A stretch of 64,000 nucleotides of DNA from assembly GCF_001563475.1 (NCBI RefSeq), contig NZ_LPUT01000028.1, positions 310,001-374,000 on the forward strand, given 5' to 3'. Positions 20,361-28,210 of the stretch are shown piece after piece. The position numbers and the translations under genes are program-made. The notes under the pieces were generated by a model that worked only from the letters and a program-made list of their open reading frames with translations, did no database searches and was not told the origin of the DNA. Origin of the DNA: Sporosarcina sp. HYO08 (lineage in GTDB: Bacteria; Bacillota; Bacilli; Bacillales_A; Planococcaceae). How positions within the stretch are numbered: the stretch's first letter is position 1; each line of letters opens with the position of its first letter.

Positions 20361-20630
20361 ATGGCAATTACACAAGAACGTAAACATGAGCTTATTGCAG
20401 AATTCAAAACTCATGAAAACGATACTGGATCTGCAGATATTCAGATCGCTATCCTTACTGAAGAGATCAATAACCTGAACGCTCACTTGAGCACTCATAA
20501 GAAAGACCACCACTCACGTCGTGGACTTTTGAAAATGATCGGTCGTCGTCGTAAGCTTCTTAAATACTTACGCGAGACAGAAGTTCAGCGTTACCGTGAT
20601 CTTATTGCGAAACTCGGCCTACGCCGTTAA
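20361..20630 (+). CDS. rpsO: 30S ribosomal protein S15
   Basis: S15 is a primary 16S rRNA-binding protein of the 30S platform. The 89 residues begin [20 protein letters not shown] and contain the [49 protein letters not shown] signature (quoted in part). ATG 20361 is chosen over an ATG at 20352, because the latter would sit on the GGAGGTGAAAAGG ribosome site. Confidence 0.97.
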   Translation: MAITQERKHELIAEFKTHENDTGSADIQIAILTEEINNLNAHLSTHKKDHHSRRGLLKMIGRRRKLLKYLRETEVQRYRDLIAKLGLRR

Positions 20631-20645
20631 TAAGATGACTATTGG

Positions 20646-20670
20646 AAAGCGGGCTATGCCCGCTTTTTTC
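20646..20670 (+). terminator. Intrinsic terminator after rpsO
   Basis: AAGCGGGC / GCCCGCTT with a TAT loop, followed by TTTTTTC, 16 bases after the rpsO stop. Confidence 0.92.
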
Positions 20671-20730
20671 TTTTTTCATGCCTATGCAACAAAAAACTTA
20701 GACATAACCCTGAATACGGTGAATTAAGCT

Positions 20731-20768
20731 AAAAGAGTCCTTGATCAAGAGATCGGGGGCTCTTTTTT
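20731..20768 (+). terminator. Orphan terminator-like hairpin downstream of rpsO
   Basis: AAAAGAGTCC pairs with GGGGCTCTTTT around an inner TTGATCAA palindrome, with a T-run. It lies 60 bases after the first rpsO terminator with no gene between. It may be a back-up terminator or the end of a short untranslated RNA. Confidence 0.7.
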
Positions 20769-21017
20769 AAAACAATCGATGACAGTTACTTAGACAGTCA
20801 CGCGGAAAAGTATGGGGAAAGAGACGGGATTTTTCGTTTCCCGGATGGGGGGCTTAATTTGTCGCGTACAGGGATTTCAAACTTACGCATCGCTTGACTG
20901 AATGGAATCACAAGCCGGTTTGAAAAACACTTATGAATAAAGTTGCATCCCTTACCGTAGCATGTGTAAAATGGAAGAAAATTGTAGCTTTCAATATAAG
21001 GACTTGGGGGATGCGGA
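20769..21017 (+). other. Intergenic stretch before the comFB-like gene, with a possible promoter
   Basis: No convincing gene is seen. A short frame without a start codon (about 20769-20900, ending after ...RTGISNLRIA) is open but unsupported. A possible promoter is TTGCAT (20943-20948), 18 bases, TAAAAT (20967-20972), about 45 bases before the next gene. Confidence 0.4.
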
Positions 21018-21305
21018 GTGGCTATTAGAAATGTAATGGAAATGATTGTACGTGATGTTTTACTGAATAATAAACAGGAATTAAAATTAACTTGTTCATG
21101 TGACAGATGTTTGAATGACATTATGGCTCATGCACTTAATCATTTGCCGCCGCGGTATATCGTCAATTCTGACCATCAGCCGTATGTCCGAGTAATGCAC
21201 GAAGCAGATCGTGACGGTGCGATTAATATATTACGGGTTGTTACACAGGCGGCAATAGTTGTCTCAGCAAATCCTCGTTGTCAAGAACATAAAGTGCTAA
21301 GGTGA
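21018..21305 (+). CDS. ComFB-family protein (late competence development / putative c-di-nucleotide receptor)
   Basis: The 95 residues match the ComFB family: CSCDRCLNDIMAHALNHLPP then RYIV, with Cys26, Cys28, Cys31, Asn33 and Asp34, an LPPRYI turn, and a final helix (AAIVVSANPRC) with Cys88. B. subtilis ComFB is a zinc-binding dimer encoded between comFA and comFC. Cyanobacterial family members have been reported to bind cyclic dinucleotides. Here the gene stands alone between rpsO and pnp, away from comF genes, with flanking intergenic stretches of over 300 bases. Start GTG 21018 follows TTGGGGG. An internal ATG at 21036 is a shorter alternative. Competence, motility or signalling roles are possible and the sequence does not decide. 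Confidence 0.8.
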   Translation: MAIRNVMEMIVRDVLLNNKQELKLTCSCDRCLNDIMAHALNHLPPRYIVNSDHQPYVRVMHEADRDGAINILRVVTQAAIVVSANPRCQEHKVLR

Positions 21306-21677
21306 AAGAATATACAAAACAAGCAAAGGCGCCTTCCAAGCGGTAGCCGAAGTAAGAAGACTGGGAGTGCTCTTCTCCGGGCTTCTTGCGGGAGGCATCC
21401 GCAAGCGCCGAAGCGAGTTTGAAGGTTTATTTTAGCACTTAACACGATCTATTTCGTGATCTCCTCCTGCTTTTCTCCCCCCCATTCTACACAAAACACC
21501 AAAATTCCATTTTATACCCCAATTTTATACTAGAAACTCCAATAAAGTGGTATACTTTATAAATGTGCCCTTGTGACAGTTAATAATGATAAAACTTGTG
21601 TTTTTTGAGCGCAATAACTTACACTATTATTAATACATACAACGTATAAAGGTTGCAATATGGAGAGGAGTTCTACT
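21306..21677 (+). other. Non-coding stretch between comFB-like gene and pnp
   Basis: This holds the folded element at 21322-21425, a CACGA/TCGTG hairpin (21443-21458), a C-rich run near 21480, and a long AT-rich part from 21485 in which several -10-like TATACT/TATTAA sequences occur. The pnp promoter is probably here, but no -35/-10 pair stands out. The ribosome site GGAGAGGAG precedes pnp. Confidence 0.5.
21322..21425 (+). repeat. Folded intergenic element, likely dispersed repeat
   Basis: GGCGC (21328-21332) pairs with GCGCC (21405-21409). Inside are AGAAGA/TCTTCT (21355-21376) and a perfect CTTGCGG/CCGCAAG hairpin (21385-21405). The base composition is GC-rich compared with the flanks. 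The look resembles structured intergenic repeats of bacilli, but only this copy is in the window. Confidence 0.4.
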
Positions 21678-23798
21678 ATGTCAGAACAGAAAAAAGTGTA
21701 CACACTTGATTGGGCGGGCCGTCCACTTACAATTGAAACAGGCCAGCTTGCAAAGCAAGCGAATGGAGCAGTTCTTGTCCGCTACGGCGATACATCCGTA
21801 CTGTCTACGGCGACTGCTTCTAAAAAACCGAAAGCGCTTGATTTTTTCCCGCTTACTGTGAACTATGAAGAGCGTCTTTATGCCGTTGGAAAAATTCCAG
21901 GCGGCTTCATCAAACGTGAAGGCCGTCCATCCGAGAAGGCCGTTTTAACGAGCCGTCTCATTGACCGTCCAATTCGTCCATTGTTTGCGGACGGTTTCCG
22001 TAACGACGTTCAAGTAATTTCGCTCGTTATGTCAGTCGACCAAGACTGCCCATCGGAAATGGCAGCAATGTTCGGTTCGTCCCTTGCATTGTCAATTTCT
22101 GATATTCCATTTGAAGGTCCAATCGCGGGCGTTCAAATTGGTCGCATTGACGGAACATTTGTGATCAATCCAACGCCAGCACAATTAGAGCAAAGTGATC
22201 TTGATCTAGTTGTAGCGGGTACAAAAGATGCGATCAATATGGTTGAAGCGGGTGCCAAAGAAGTATCGGAAGATGTCATTTTGGAAGCCATTATGTTTGG
22301 GCATGCAGAAATTATTAAGCTCATTGAATTCCAAGAAAAGATCGTCGCTGAAATTGGTAAAGAAAAAATGGAAATCGAACTATTCCAGCTTGATGAAACA
22401 CTATTAGATGAAATTACGAATAGCTGCGAAAAAGAGTTGATCCAAGCGATTCAAACGGAAGAAAAGCATGCACGTGAAGAAGCAATTAATGAAGTGAAAA
22501 ATACAGTCATCGAACGCTACAGTGAAAATGAAGCGGATGATGAAACAATGAAACAAGTCCGTGCCATTTTAGATCATCTCGTTAAAGAAGAAGTACGCCG
22601 CCTCATTACCGATGAAAAAGTTCGTCCCGATGGCCGTGGATTAGAAGAAATTCGTCCGCTTGCATCTGAAGTAGGTATTTTACAGCGAACGCACGGTTCG
22701 GGTCTCTTCACGCGCGGTCAAACACAAGCACTAAGCGTATGTACACTTGGCGCGCTTGGTGAAGTTCAAATCATTGACGGGCTTGGCTTAGAAGAGTCTA
22801 AACGATTCATGCATCATTACAACTTCCCGAACTTTAGTGTTGGGGAAACAGGTCCAATCCGTGGGCCGGGTCGTCGTGAGATCGGTCATGGTGCTTTAGG
22901 TGAGCGTGCGCTAGAAGCAGTCATTCCAAACGAGACTGAATTCCCATATACAATTCGTCTTGTGGCAGAAGTGCTAGAGTCAAATGGGTCTTCTTCACAA
23001 GCATCGATTTGTGCGTCTACAATGGCGATGATGGATGCGGGTGTTCCGATTAAAGCACCGGTTGCGGGGATTGCAATGGGTCTTGTGAAAAAAGGAGAAA
23101 ACTACTCTGTTCTTTCCGATATCCAAGGAATGGAAGACCACCTTGGAGATATGGACTTTAAAGTGGCGGGTACAGAAAAAGGAATTACCGCGCTGCAAAT
23201 GGACATTAAAATTGAAGGACTGTCACGCCAAATTTTAGAAGAATCATTAGCGCAGGCTAAAATTGGACGTTTGAAAATTTTAGAACATATGATGTCGGCT
23301 ATTTCAACGCCGCGCGAAGAGCTTTCCGCATATGCACCTAAAATTGTCATGATCAAAATCAATCCGGATAAAATTCGTGACGTTATTGGACCAGGTGGAA
23401 AAGTGATCAATAAAATCATTGAAGAAACAAATGTTAAAATCGATACCGAACAAGACGGAACGATTTACATTTCTTCCCCTGACAACGATATGAATCGTAA
23501 AGCAAAAGAAATGATCGAAAATATTGTACGTGAAGCAAAAGTGGGAGAATATTATTTAGGAAAAGTAAAACGCATTGAGAAATTCGGTGCATTCCTAGAA
23601 ATCTTCTCAGGAAAAGATGGCTTGCTGCATATTTCTGAAATTCAAGAAGAGCGAACGAAAGCCGTCGAAGATGTATTGAAATTGGGTGACGAGCTGCTCG
23701 TCAAAGTAATTGAAATCGATAACCAAGGCCGTGTGAATTTATCCCGTAAGGTAGTTCTGCGCGAAGAGAAAGAAGCTGCAAAAAAAGAACAGGAATAA
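21678..23798 (+). CDS. pnp: Polynucleotide phosphorylase
   Basis: PNPase degrades RNA 3'-5' with phosphate and is the main 3' exonuclease of mRNA decay in bacilli. The 706 residues comprise two RNase PH domains (first from [23 protein letters not shown], second from [19 protein letters not shown]), an alpha-helical linker near 240-310, a KH domain ([16 protein letters not shown] near 560) and an S1 domain ([20 protein letters not shown] near 625). ATG 21678 is chosen over 21660, because GGAGAGGAG lies between them. It sits with rnjB and rny, other RNA-decay enzymes of this window. Confidence 0.96.
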   Translation: MSEQKKVYTLDWAGRPLTIETGQLAKQANGAVLVRYGDTSVLSTATASKKPKALDFFPLTVNYEERLYAVGKIPGGFIKREGRPSEKAVLTSRLIDRPIRPLFADGFRNDVQVISLVMSVDQDCPSEMAAMFGSSLALSISDIPFEGPIAGVQIGRIDGTFVINPTPAQLEQSDLDLVVAGTKDAINMVEAGAKEVSEDVILEAIMFGHAEIIKLIEFQEKIVAEIGKEKMEIELFQLDETLLDEITNSCEKELIQAIQTEEKHAREEAINEVKNTVIERYSENEADDETMKQVRAILDHLVKEEVRRLITDEKVRPDGRGLEEIRPLASEVGILQRTHGSGLFTRGQTQALSVCTLGALGEVQIIDGLGLEESKRFMHHYNFPNFSVGETGPIRGPGRREIGHGALGERALEAVIPNETEFPYTIRLVAEVLESNGSSSQASICASTMAMMDAGVPIKAPVAGIAMGLVKKGENYSVLSDIQGMEDHLGDMDFKVAGTEKGITALQMDIKIEGLSRQILEESLAQAKIGRLKILEHMMSAISTPREELSAYAPKIVMIKINPDKIRDVIGPGGKVINKIIEETNVKIDTEQDGTIYISSPDNDMNRKAKEMIENIVREAKVGEYYLGKVKRIEKFGAFLEIFSGKDGLLHISEIQEERTKAVEDVLKLGDELLVKVIEIDNQGRVNLSRKVVLREEKEAAKKEQE

Positions 23799-23816
23799 AG
23801 ATTGTTTGACATGACA

Positions 23817-23855
23817 GAAAGCCTCTCTTCATATACATGAAGACGGAGGCTTTTG
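23817..23855 (+). terminator. Intrinsic terminator after pnp
   Basis: AAAGCCTC / GGAGGCTTTT encloses an inner TCTTCA/TGAAGA stem, and a T-run follows. A TTGACA at 23806 just upstream has no -10 at normal spacing. Confidence 0.88.
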
Positions 23856-23877
23856 TCATCTTATAGGGGGAAACCAT

Positions 23878-25128
23878 ATGATTGAAAAATACGTTTGCCA
23901 AAATGGCGTTCGAATTGTTTTTGAAAAAATGCCATATGTCCGTTCAGTAGCCATCGGGTTATGGGTGGGGGCAGGCTCAAGCGATGAGTTAGAAAAAGAA
24001 GCAGGCATTGCACATTTTCTCGAGCATATGCTGTTTAAAGGCACGAAAACGCGAACTGCGAGAATGATTGCTGAACAATTCGATCAAATTGGCGGAGATA
24101 TAAATGCTTTTACTTCAAAAGAAATGACGTGTTATTTTACAACTGTTCTCGATCATCACGCCTCGCGAGCATTAAGCATTCTGGCAGATATGTTTTTCAA
24201 TTCTACATTTGCCGAAGAGGAAATTAAGAAGGAAAAAATGGTTATTTTAGATGAAATTGCGACTGTGGAAGATACGCCCGATGATGACGTTGACGAAAGA
24301 CTGTGGTCTAAGATGTATGCAAATGATGCCATCGGAAAACCAGTGCTTGGCCATACTGCTGCGATCGAAAAATTTAACGAAGAAATGATTCGCCATTTTA
24401 AAGGAAGATTGTACACGCCTGAAAATCTTGTCATTTCGATTGCTGGAAATTATGATGAACGGCTTATATTACTTGTTGAATCATTATTTGGCACTTTTCG
24501 CAATGAGACAATACCAATAGAATCAGAGGGAAAGAAGCAGCCAATTTTTCAAAGCGGGGTCACTATAAAAACAAAAGAGACCGAGCAAGCGCACATTTGT
24601 ATGGGGTTTCCAGGGCTTGCTGTCCGTGACGAAAAGCTATATGATCTCATCCTTTTGGATAGCATATTTGGGGGAACGATGTCTTCCAGATTATTTCAAG
24701 AAGTTCGCGAAGAACGAGGACTTGCTTATTCTGTGTATTCGTATTATGCAGCTTACCGAGAAGCAGGAGCCTTTGTCATTTACGGGGGATGTGCGCCGAA
24801 TAATTTAAAGGAAATGACGACGACCATTGATGGCATTATTGAGCGTACAATTTATGATGGCTTTTCTAAAAATGAACTTCATAATGCAAAAGAACAGCTC
24901 AAAGGCGGTTTTTTACTGAGCCTTGAAAGCTCAGAGTCAAGAATGCATCGCAATGGGAAAAATGAATTACTGTTAAGAAACCACAAAACAATCGAAGAGG
25001 TTGAGGCGCTCATTGAACGTGTGGAAGCGGATGATGTGCATAAAATGGCGCAAAATATACTTTCAAAAAAACATGCTGTTTCGATTATTGGACCTGAACT
25101 TATTAGAAAAGAACGCAATGGGGTTTAA
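23878..25128 (+). CDS. mlpA: M16-family zinc metallopeptidase (MlpA/YmxG type)
   Basis: The 416 residues are an M16B processing-peptidase-like protein with the inverted zinc motif HFLEH at residues 46-50 and a downstream acidic ligand region (EEIKKEKMVILDEI). In the second half is the family's GxxxGxL-type segment (GGTMSSRLFQEVREERGLAYSVYSY). In B. subtilis the neighbour of pnp is this gene, and a role in regulating exoprotease production has been reported. The start follows TAGGGGG. A terminator stem begins inside the last codons. Confidence 0.9.
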   Translation: MIEKYVCQNGVRIVFEKMPYVRSVAIGLWVGAGSSDELEKEAGIAHFLEHMLFKGTKTRTARMIAEQFDQIGGDINAFTSKEMTCYFTTVLDHHASRALSILADMFFNSTFAEEEIKKEKMVILDEIATVEDTPDDDVDERLWSKMYANDAIGKPVLGHTAAIEKFNEEMIRHFKGRLYTPENLVISIAGNYDERLILLVESLFGTFRNETIPIESEGKKQPIFQSGVTIKTKETEQAHICMGFPGLAVRDEKLYDLILLDSIFGGTMSSRLFQEVREERGLAYSVYSYYAAYREAGAFVIYGGCAPNNLKEMTTTIDGIIERTIYDGFSKNELHNAKEQLKGGFLLSLESSESRMHRNGKNELLLRNHKTIEEVEALIERVEADDVHKMAQNILSKKHAVSIIGPELIRKERNGV

Positions 25129-25147
25129 CCTTTTTGCGTTCTTTTCA
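25107..25147 (+). terminator. Terminator overlapping the end of mlpA
   Basis: AAAAGAACGCA (25107-25117) pairs with TGCGTTCTTTT (25135-25145). The stop codon at 25126-25128 lies in the loop. The A-run and T-run make it symmetric. Confidence 0.8.
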
Positions 25148-25177
25148 TTTCGTCGTGAAGCTTTCCCGCCGTTCATT

Positions 25178-25186
25178 CATAAGATA
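25178..25186 (+). promoter_or_regulatory. Sigma-K-like -10 box before ymxH
   Basis: CATAAGATA fits the CATAnnnTA form of the late mother-cell sigma factor -10. No convincing -35 is seen. The dipicolinate synthase operon of B. subtilis is expressed late in the mother cell under sigma-K. Confidence 0.3.
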
Positions 25187-25217
25187 ACTAATGAGGAGAT
25201 AGGAAAGGGGAATGTGA

Positions 25218-25490
25218 ATGCTACTTTCAGATCTTGCGCAAAAGGAGCTTATCCAAGTAACGGATGGCGTGCGATATGGATTCTTGGCTGACACGGACTT
25301 GATCTTTGATAGCAAAACGGGTGCTATTATTGGATTTGAAATACGAAAAAAATCTGGTCGTTTCTCATTCAAAGGGCGGCAAGAACAGTCTGAGGAATTT
25401 ATCCCTTGGGAAGAAATTGTTTTGATTGGTGAGCAACGAATCCTATTTGGAAAAACACATCAAATGACGGAGTTGAACCTCAATGAGTAA
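25218..25490 (+). CDS. ymxH: YlmC/YmxH family PRC-barrel protein, sporulation-associated
   Basis: This 90-residue protein has the small beta-barrel pattern of the YlmC/YmxH family: LSDLAQKELIQVTDG...GFLADTDLIFDSKTGAIIGFEI and IPWEEIVLIGEQRIL. PRC-barrel proteins act as adaptors, and the exact job of this one is unknown. It lies directly before and overlaps dpaA (last 8 bases), the same order as in B. subtilis. Co-expression with dipicolinate synthesis is likely. AGGAAAGGGG precedes the ATG. Confidence 0.85.
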   Translation: MLLSDLAQKELIQVTDGVRYGFLADTDLIFDSKTGAIIGFEIRKKSGRFSFKGRQEQSEEFIPWEEIVLIGEQRILFGKTHQMTELNLNE

Positions 25491-26268
25491 TCCTAATGGA
25501 GATTGGCTTTTCATCGGCAGTGATCAAAGGTTAGCTGCGTGCAGTGAGATCATGTCTGAAAGAGGATATGTATGTCATTACGTTGGAACGGATCATTATT
25601 CAGAGCGGTTAGATGAAGCCATTCTAGAAATCGCGCCTCAAAATATTGTGTTTCCTATACTAGAGCTAAAAGGTGAGGTTACTTCCCAAAAAGAGTGGAG
25701 AAAAGATACGCGGCTATATACAGGCATTGCTTCCGAAAAATGGTTGGCTCCTTTTAAAGAAGCCGGACTCACAGCAGACTCTTATTTACAAGAGGAGCAA
25801 TTCATTTGGCAAAATGCGATACTGACTGCGGAAGCTTTTGTACATGAATACTATGCTCGAAATAAGCGAATCATTGCAGGGAATCATTTTTATGTAGCTG
25901 GCTTTGGGAGAGTCGGCAAAGCGGTTGCACATGTATTGAGCGCGCTTGGGGCATTTGTGACTGTAGCGGCACGGTCGGATGCACAGCTCGGCGAAGCATC
26001 GGCATTTGGATATGGAACGATTCGTTTAACGGATGAATTCTCACTAGATAAAGGAAATTTGGTGAATACGATCCCTGCGAAATGGCTTTCAATTGATGAA
26101 AAATGTGCTTCACTTCATGTTTTTGATTTAGCTTCTGCGCCCGGATGCCTAAAGGAACACCCAGCTCCTGAATACTATACAATACTCCTTGGATTACCGG
26201 GAAAGCATTTTCCGGTCGATGCAGCGACTGCTTTAGCAGATGCGCTCGAAAGGATGTATATTCGATGA
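25483..26268 (+). CDS. dpaA: Dipicolinate synthase subunit A
   Basis: DpaA with DpaB oxidises 4-hydroxy-tetrahydrodipicolinate (the DapA product) to dipicolinic acid in the mother cell; the acid is then packed into the spore core as its calcium salt. The 261-residue protein has a variable N-terminal Rossmann-like half (LFIGSDQRLAACSEIMSERGY) and a clear NAD(P)-binding motif GFGRVGKAVAHVL near 146. It is shorter than the roughly 297 residues I recall for B. subtilis SpoVFA. The start overlaps ymxH by 8 bases and dpaB follows 12 bases downstream. Confidence 0.92.
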   Translation: MSNPNGDWLFIGSDQRLAACSEIMSERGYVCHYVGTDHYSERLDEAILEIAPQNIVFPILELKGEVTSQKEWRKDTRLYTGIASEKWLAPFKEAGLTADSYLQEEQFIWQNAILTAEAFVHEYYARNKRIIAGNHFYVAGFGRVGKAVAHVLSALGAFVTVAARSDAQLGEASAFGYGTIRLTDEFSLDKGNLVNTIPAKWLSIDEKCASLHVFDLASAPGCLKEHPAPEYYTILLGLPGKHFPVDAATALADALERMYIR

Positions 26269-26280
26269 AAGGGGAGCATC

Positions 26281-26871
26281 ATGTTACAAGGAAAACGTAT
26301 TGGCCTTGGTATTACCGCTTCACATTGCACGTATGACGCCCTTCTTCCGATGATCAACTCGTTGAAAGACGCGGGTGCTTCGGTTGTGCCGATTATTACC
26401 CATTCGGTTTTGACAGCCGCCACCCGTTTCGGTACAGGTGAGGAATGGATTGCCCGTATCGAGGAGGCGACCGGTGAAAAAGTGATTTCGACAATTGTTG
26501 GCGCTGAGCCATTTGGACCAAAAACACCTGTGGATTGTATGATTATTGCACCAATGACGGGCAATTCAATCAGCAAATTTGCGAATGCTGCGACAGATTC
26601 CCCAGTTCTCATGGCGGCTAAAGCAACGTTACGCAATAATAGTCCAGTTTTAATTGGGATCTCAACGAATGATGCGCTTGGTCTGAACGGTGTAAATATT
26701 ATGAAGTTGTTAAACATGAAAAATGTTTTCTTTATCCCATTCGGGCAAGATGATCCATACAAAAAGCCAAATTCTTTAATCTCCGACTTTTCACTTATGG
26801 TTCCTGCTGCTGCCGCCGCACTTGAGCATAAACAATTGCAACCATTATTAATTATTCATGAAGAAAAATAA
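26281..26871 (+). CDS. dpaB: Dipicolinate synthase subunit B (flavoprotein)
   Basis: The 196 residues match SpoVFB/DpaB of the flavoprotein (UbiX/PPC-decarboxylase-like) fold, with GKRIGLGITASHC at the start and IIAPMTGNSISKFANAATDSPVLMAAKA in the middle. It pairs with DpaA for spore dipicolinate production. AAAGGGGAG precedes the ATG. No strong terminator separates it from the asd promoter region. Confidence 0.93.
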   Translation: MLQGKRIGLGITASHCTYDALLPMINSLKDAGASVVPIITHSVLTAATRFGTGEEWIARIEEATGEKVISTIVGAEPFGPKTPVDCMIIAPMTGNSISKFANAATDSPVLMAAKATLRNNSPVLIGISTNDALGLNGVNIMKLLNMKNVFFIPFGQDDPYKKPNSLISDFSLMVPAAAAALEHKQLQPLLIIHEEK

Positions 26872-26898
26872 AAACACAGTACAGAATATTCTTAGATA

Positions 26899-26907
26899 TG
26901 ATATAAT
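26899..26907 (+). promoter_or_regulatory. Extended -10 promoter of asd
   Basis: TGA-TATAAT is a perfect -10 with the TGn extension. The -35 region (around 26879) is poor, typical of extended -10 promoters. The predicted start near 26914 gives a leader of about 130 bases. Confidence 0.6.
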
Positions 26908-26911
26908 TCCT

Positions 26912-27003
26912 CCAATGAACATTATTGGTGACATGGAAGATGCATCATTCGACCTGTCTCGCTAAAAAAAGAAAGTGAGATCGAATGTCCTTAAATTGCA
27001 TCT
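26912..27003 (+). promoter_or_regulatory. Folded leader of asd
   Basis: First hairpin CCAAT/ATTGG (26912-26928). Then a multi-part stem: AGATGCA (26938-26944) with TGCATCT (26997-27003), CATTCGA (26946-26952) with TCGAATG (26981-26987), and TCTCGCT (26957-26963) with AGTGAGA (26974-26980, one G-U pair) around an A-rich loop. There is no T-run after it, so control, if any, would be of translation or stability. It is too small for a lysine riboswitch and has no T-box sequence. Confidence 0.5.
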
Positions 27004-27046
27004 TAATATGCCATCACACCAGGTAAAAGTTGAAGGGGAGATTAGG

Positions 27047-28075
27047 ATGAAGAAAGTAAATGTAGCGATTGTTGGCGCAACGGGGGCAGTCGGAACAAAA
27101 ATTCTTGAAAAATTAGTAGAGCGTAATTTTCCAGCTCAATCTATAAAATTACTTGCATCCAAACGTTCGGCTGGAGTAGAAATTCAAGCTGGCGGTCATA
27201 CGTATACAGTGGAAGAAACGGTTCCGGATGCGTTTGACGGGATCGATATTGCATTTTTTAGTGCCGGTGGATCTATCTCGAAAATGTTCGCACACGAAGC
27301 CGTTTCACGCGGTGCAGTCGTCATTGATAATACAAGTGCATTCCGAATGGACGAAAATATTCCACTTATCGTTCCAGAAGTAAATGGCCAGTTACTGAAA
27401 GAAAAACAAGGAATTATTGCTAATCCAAACTGTTCTACCATTCAAATGGTAGCTGCATTGAAGCCTGTAAAAGAACAATTTGGTTTAAATCGTATCGTTG
27501 TTTCTACTTATCAAGCAGTGTCTGGTGCAGGTTCAGAGGCGATTGATGAGTTATCTGCTCAAAGTATGCAATTTGAAAACAGAGACTCTATCGAAGCTAA
27601 AGTACTTCCATCGGCATCAGCAGAACGTCACTATCCAATCGCATTCAATGCGATCCCTCAAATTGATGCATTTGATCCATCGGGATATACACTTGAGGAA
27701 TTGAAGATGATGAATGAGACGAAAAAGATTTTCGGCGATAATGAGATGTCTGTGACTGCGACTTGTGTTCGACTTCCGGTAGTAACAGGACATTCTGAGT
27801 CAGTGTATATTGAAGTGGACAAAGAAAATGTCTCTGTTGAGGAAATTCGAGCGAGTATGGAAGGGATCACAGGGATTGTCGTTCAAGACGATCCGGCTAC
27901 ACAAACTTATCCAATGCCGTTATACGCAGAAGGAAGAGATGAAGTGTTCGTCGGCCGTATTCGAAAAGACCCGCATAGCCCAACAGGTTTTCATATGTGG
28001 ATTGTCTCTGATAACTTATTAAAAGGTGCAGCTTTAAATTCTGTTCAAATTGCTGAAATGCTGATCGAACAGTAA
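27047..28075 (+). CDS. asd: Aspartate-semialdehyde dehydrogenase
   Basis: Asd reduces aspartyl phosphate to aspartate semialdehyde, the branch point to lysine, diaminopimelate, methionine and threonine. The 342 residues have NVAIVGATGAVG at the N-terminus (NADPH), FFSAGGSISK, the catalytic Cys motif ANPNCSTIQM and the GAGSEAIDEL region. ATG 27047 with AAGGGGAG is preferred to an ATG at 26975 in the folded leader. In B. subtilis asd-dapG-dapA are together. Here the aspartokinase gene dapG is absent between asd and dapA. Confidence 0.95.
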   Translation: MKKVNVAIVGATGAVGTKILEKLVERNFPAQSIKLLASKRSAGVEIQAGGHTYTVEETVPDAFDGIDIAFFSAGGSISKMFAHEAVSRGAVVIDNTSAFRMDENIPLIVPEVNGQLLKEKQGIIANPNCSTIQMVAALKPVKEQFGLNRIVVSTYQAVSGAGSEAIDELSAQSMQFENRDSIEAKVLPSASAERHYPIAFNAIPQIDAFDPSGYTLEELKMMNETKKIFGDNEMSVTATCVRLPVVTGHSESVYIEVDKENVSVEEIRASMEGITGIVVQDDPATQTYPMPLYAEGRDEVFVGRIRKDPHSPTGFHMWIVSDNLLKGAALNSVQIAEMLIEQ

Positions 28076-28084
28076 TTGATTTAA

Positions 28085-28138
28085 GAAATGAGCAATCGGG
28101 GAGTGATTTGTACTCACTGATTGCAAATTTCTTTTTTT
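28085..28138 (+). terminator. Terminator after asd
   Basis: GAAAT/ATTTC (28085-28089 with 28127-28131) extends GCAATC/GATTGC and an inner GAGT/ACTC stem. Seven Ts follow. asd and dapA are therefore probably separate or only partly co-transcribed. Confidence 0.82.
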
Positions 28139-28210
28139 AACGAAAAATATTTAGTTGAACTTTCTTTAGTTGAATTGATAGAAAAGACTATAAGGGAAAG
28201 GTTGAGCTGA

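Noticed and set aside
20769..20900. Open plus-strand frame ending in RTGISNLRIA
   Set aside because: No start codon or ribosome site; at best a gene remnant.
20798..21121. Minus-strand open frame of 107 codons opposite the ComFB-like gene
   Set aside because: No family resemblance; overlaps the better supported plus-strand gene and its upstream region.
23806..23837. TTGACA ... TATACA before mlpA as a promoter
   Set aside because: Spacing is 20 bases and the -10 lies in the loop of the pnp terminator.
26899..27046. asd leader as a lysine riboswitch or T-box
   Set aside because: Too short (about 130 bases), no lysine-aptamer core, no T-box sequence and no terminator/antiterminator pair.
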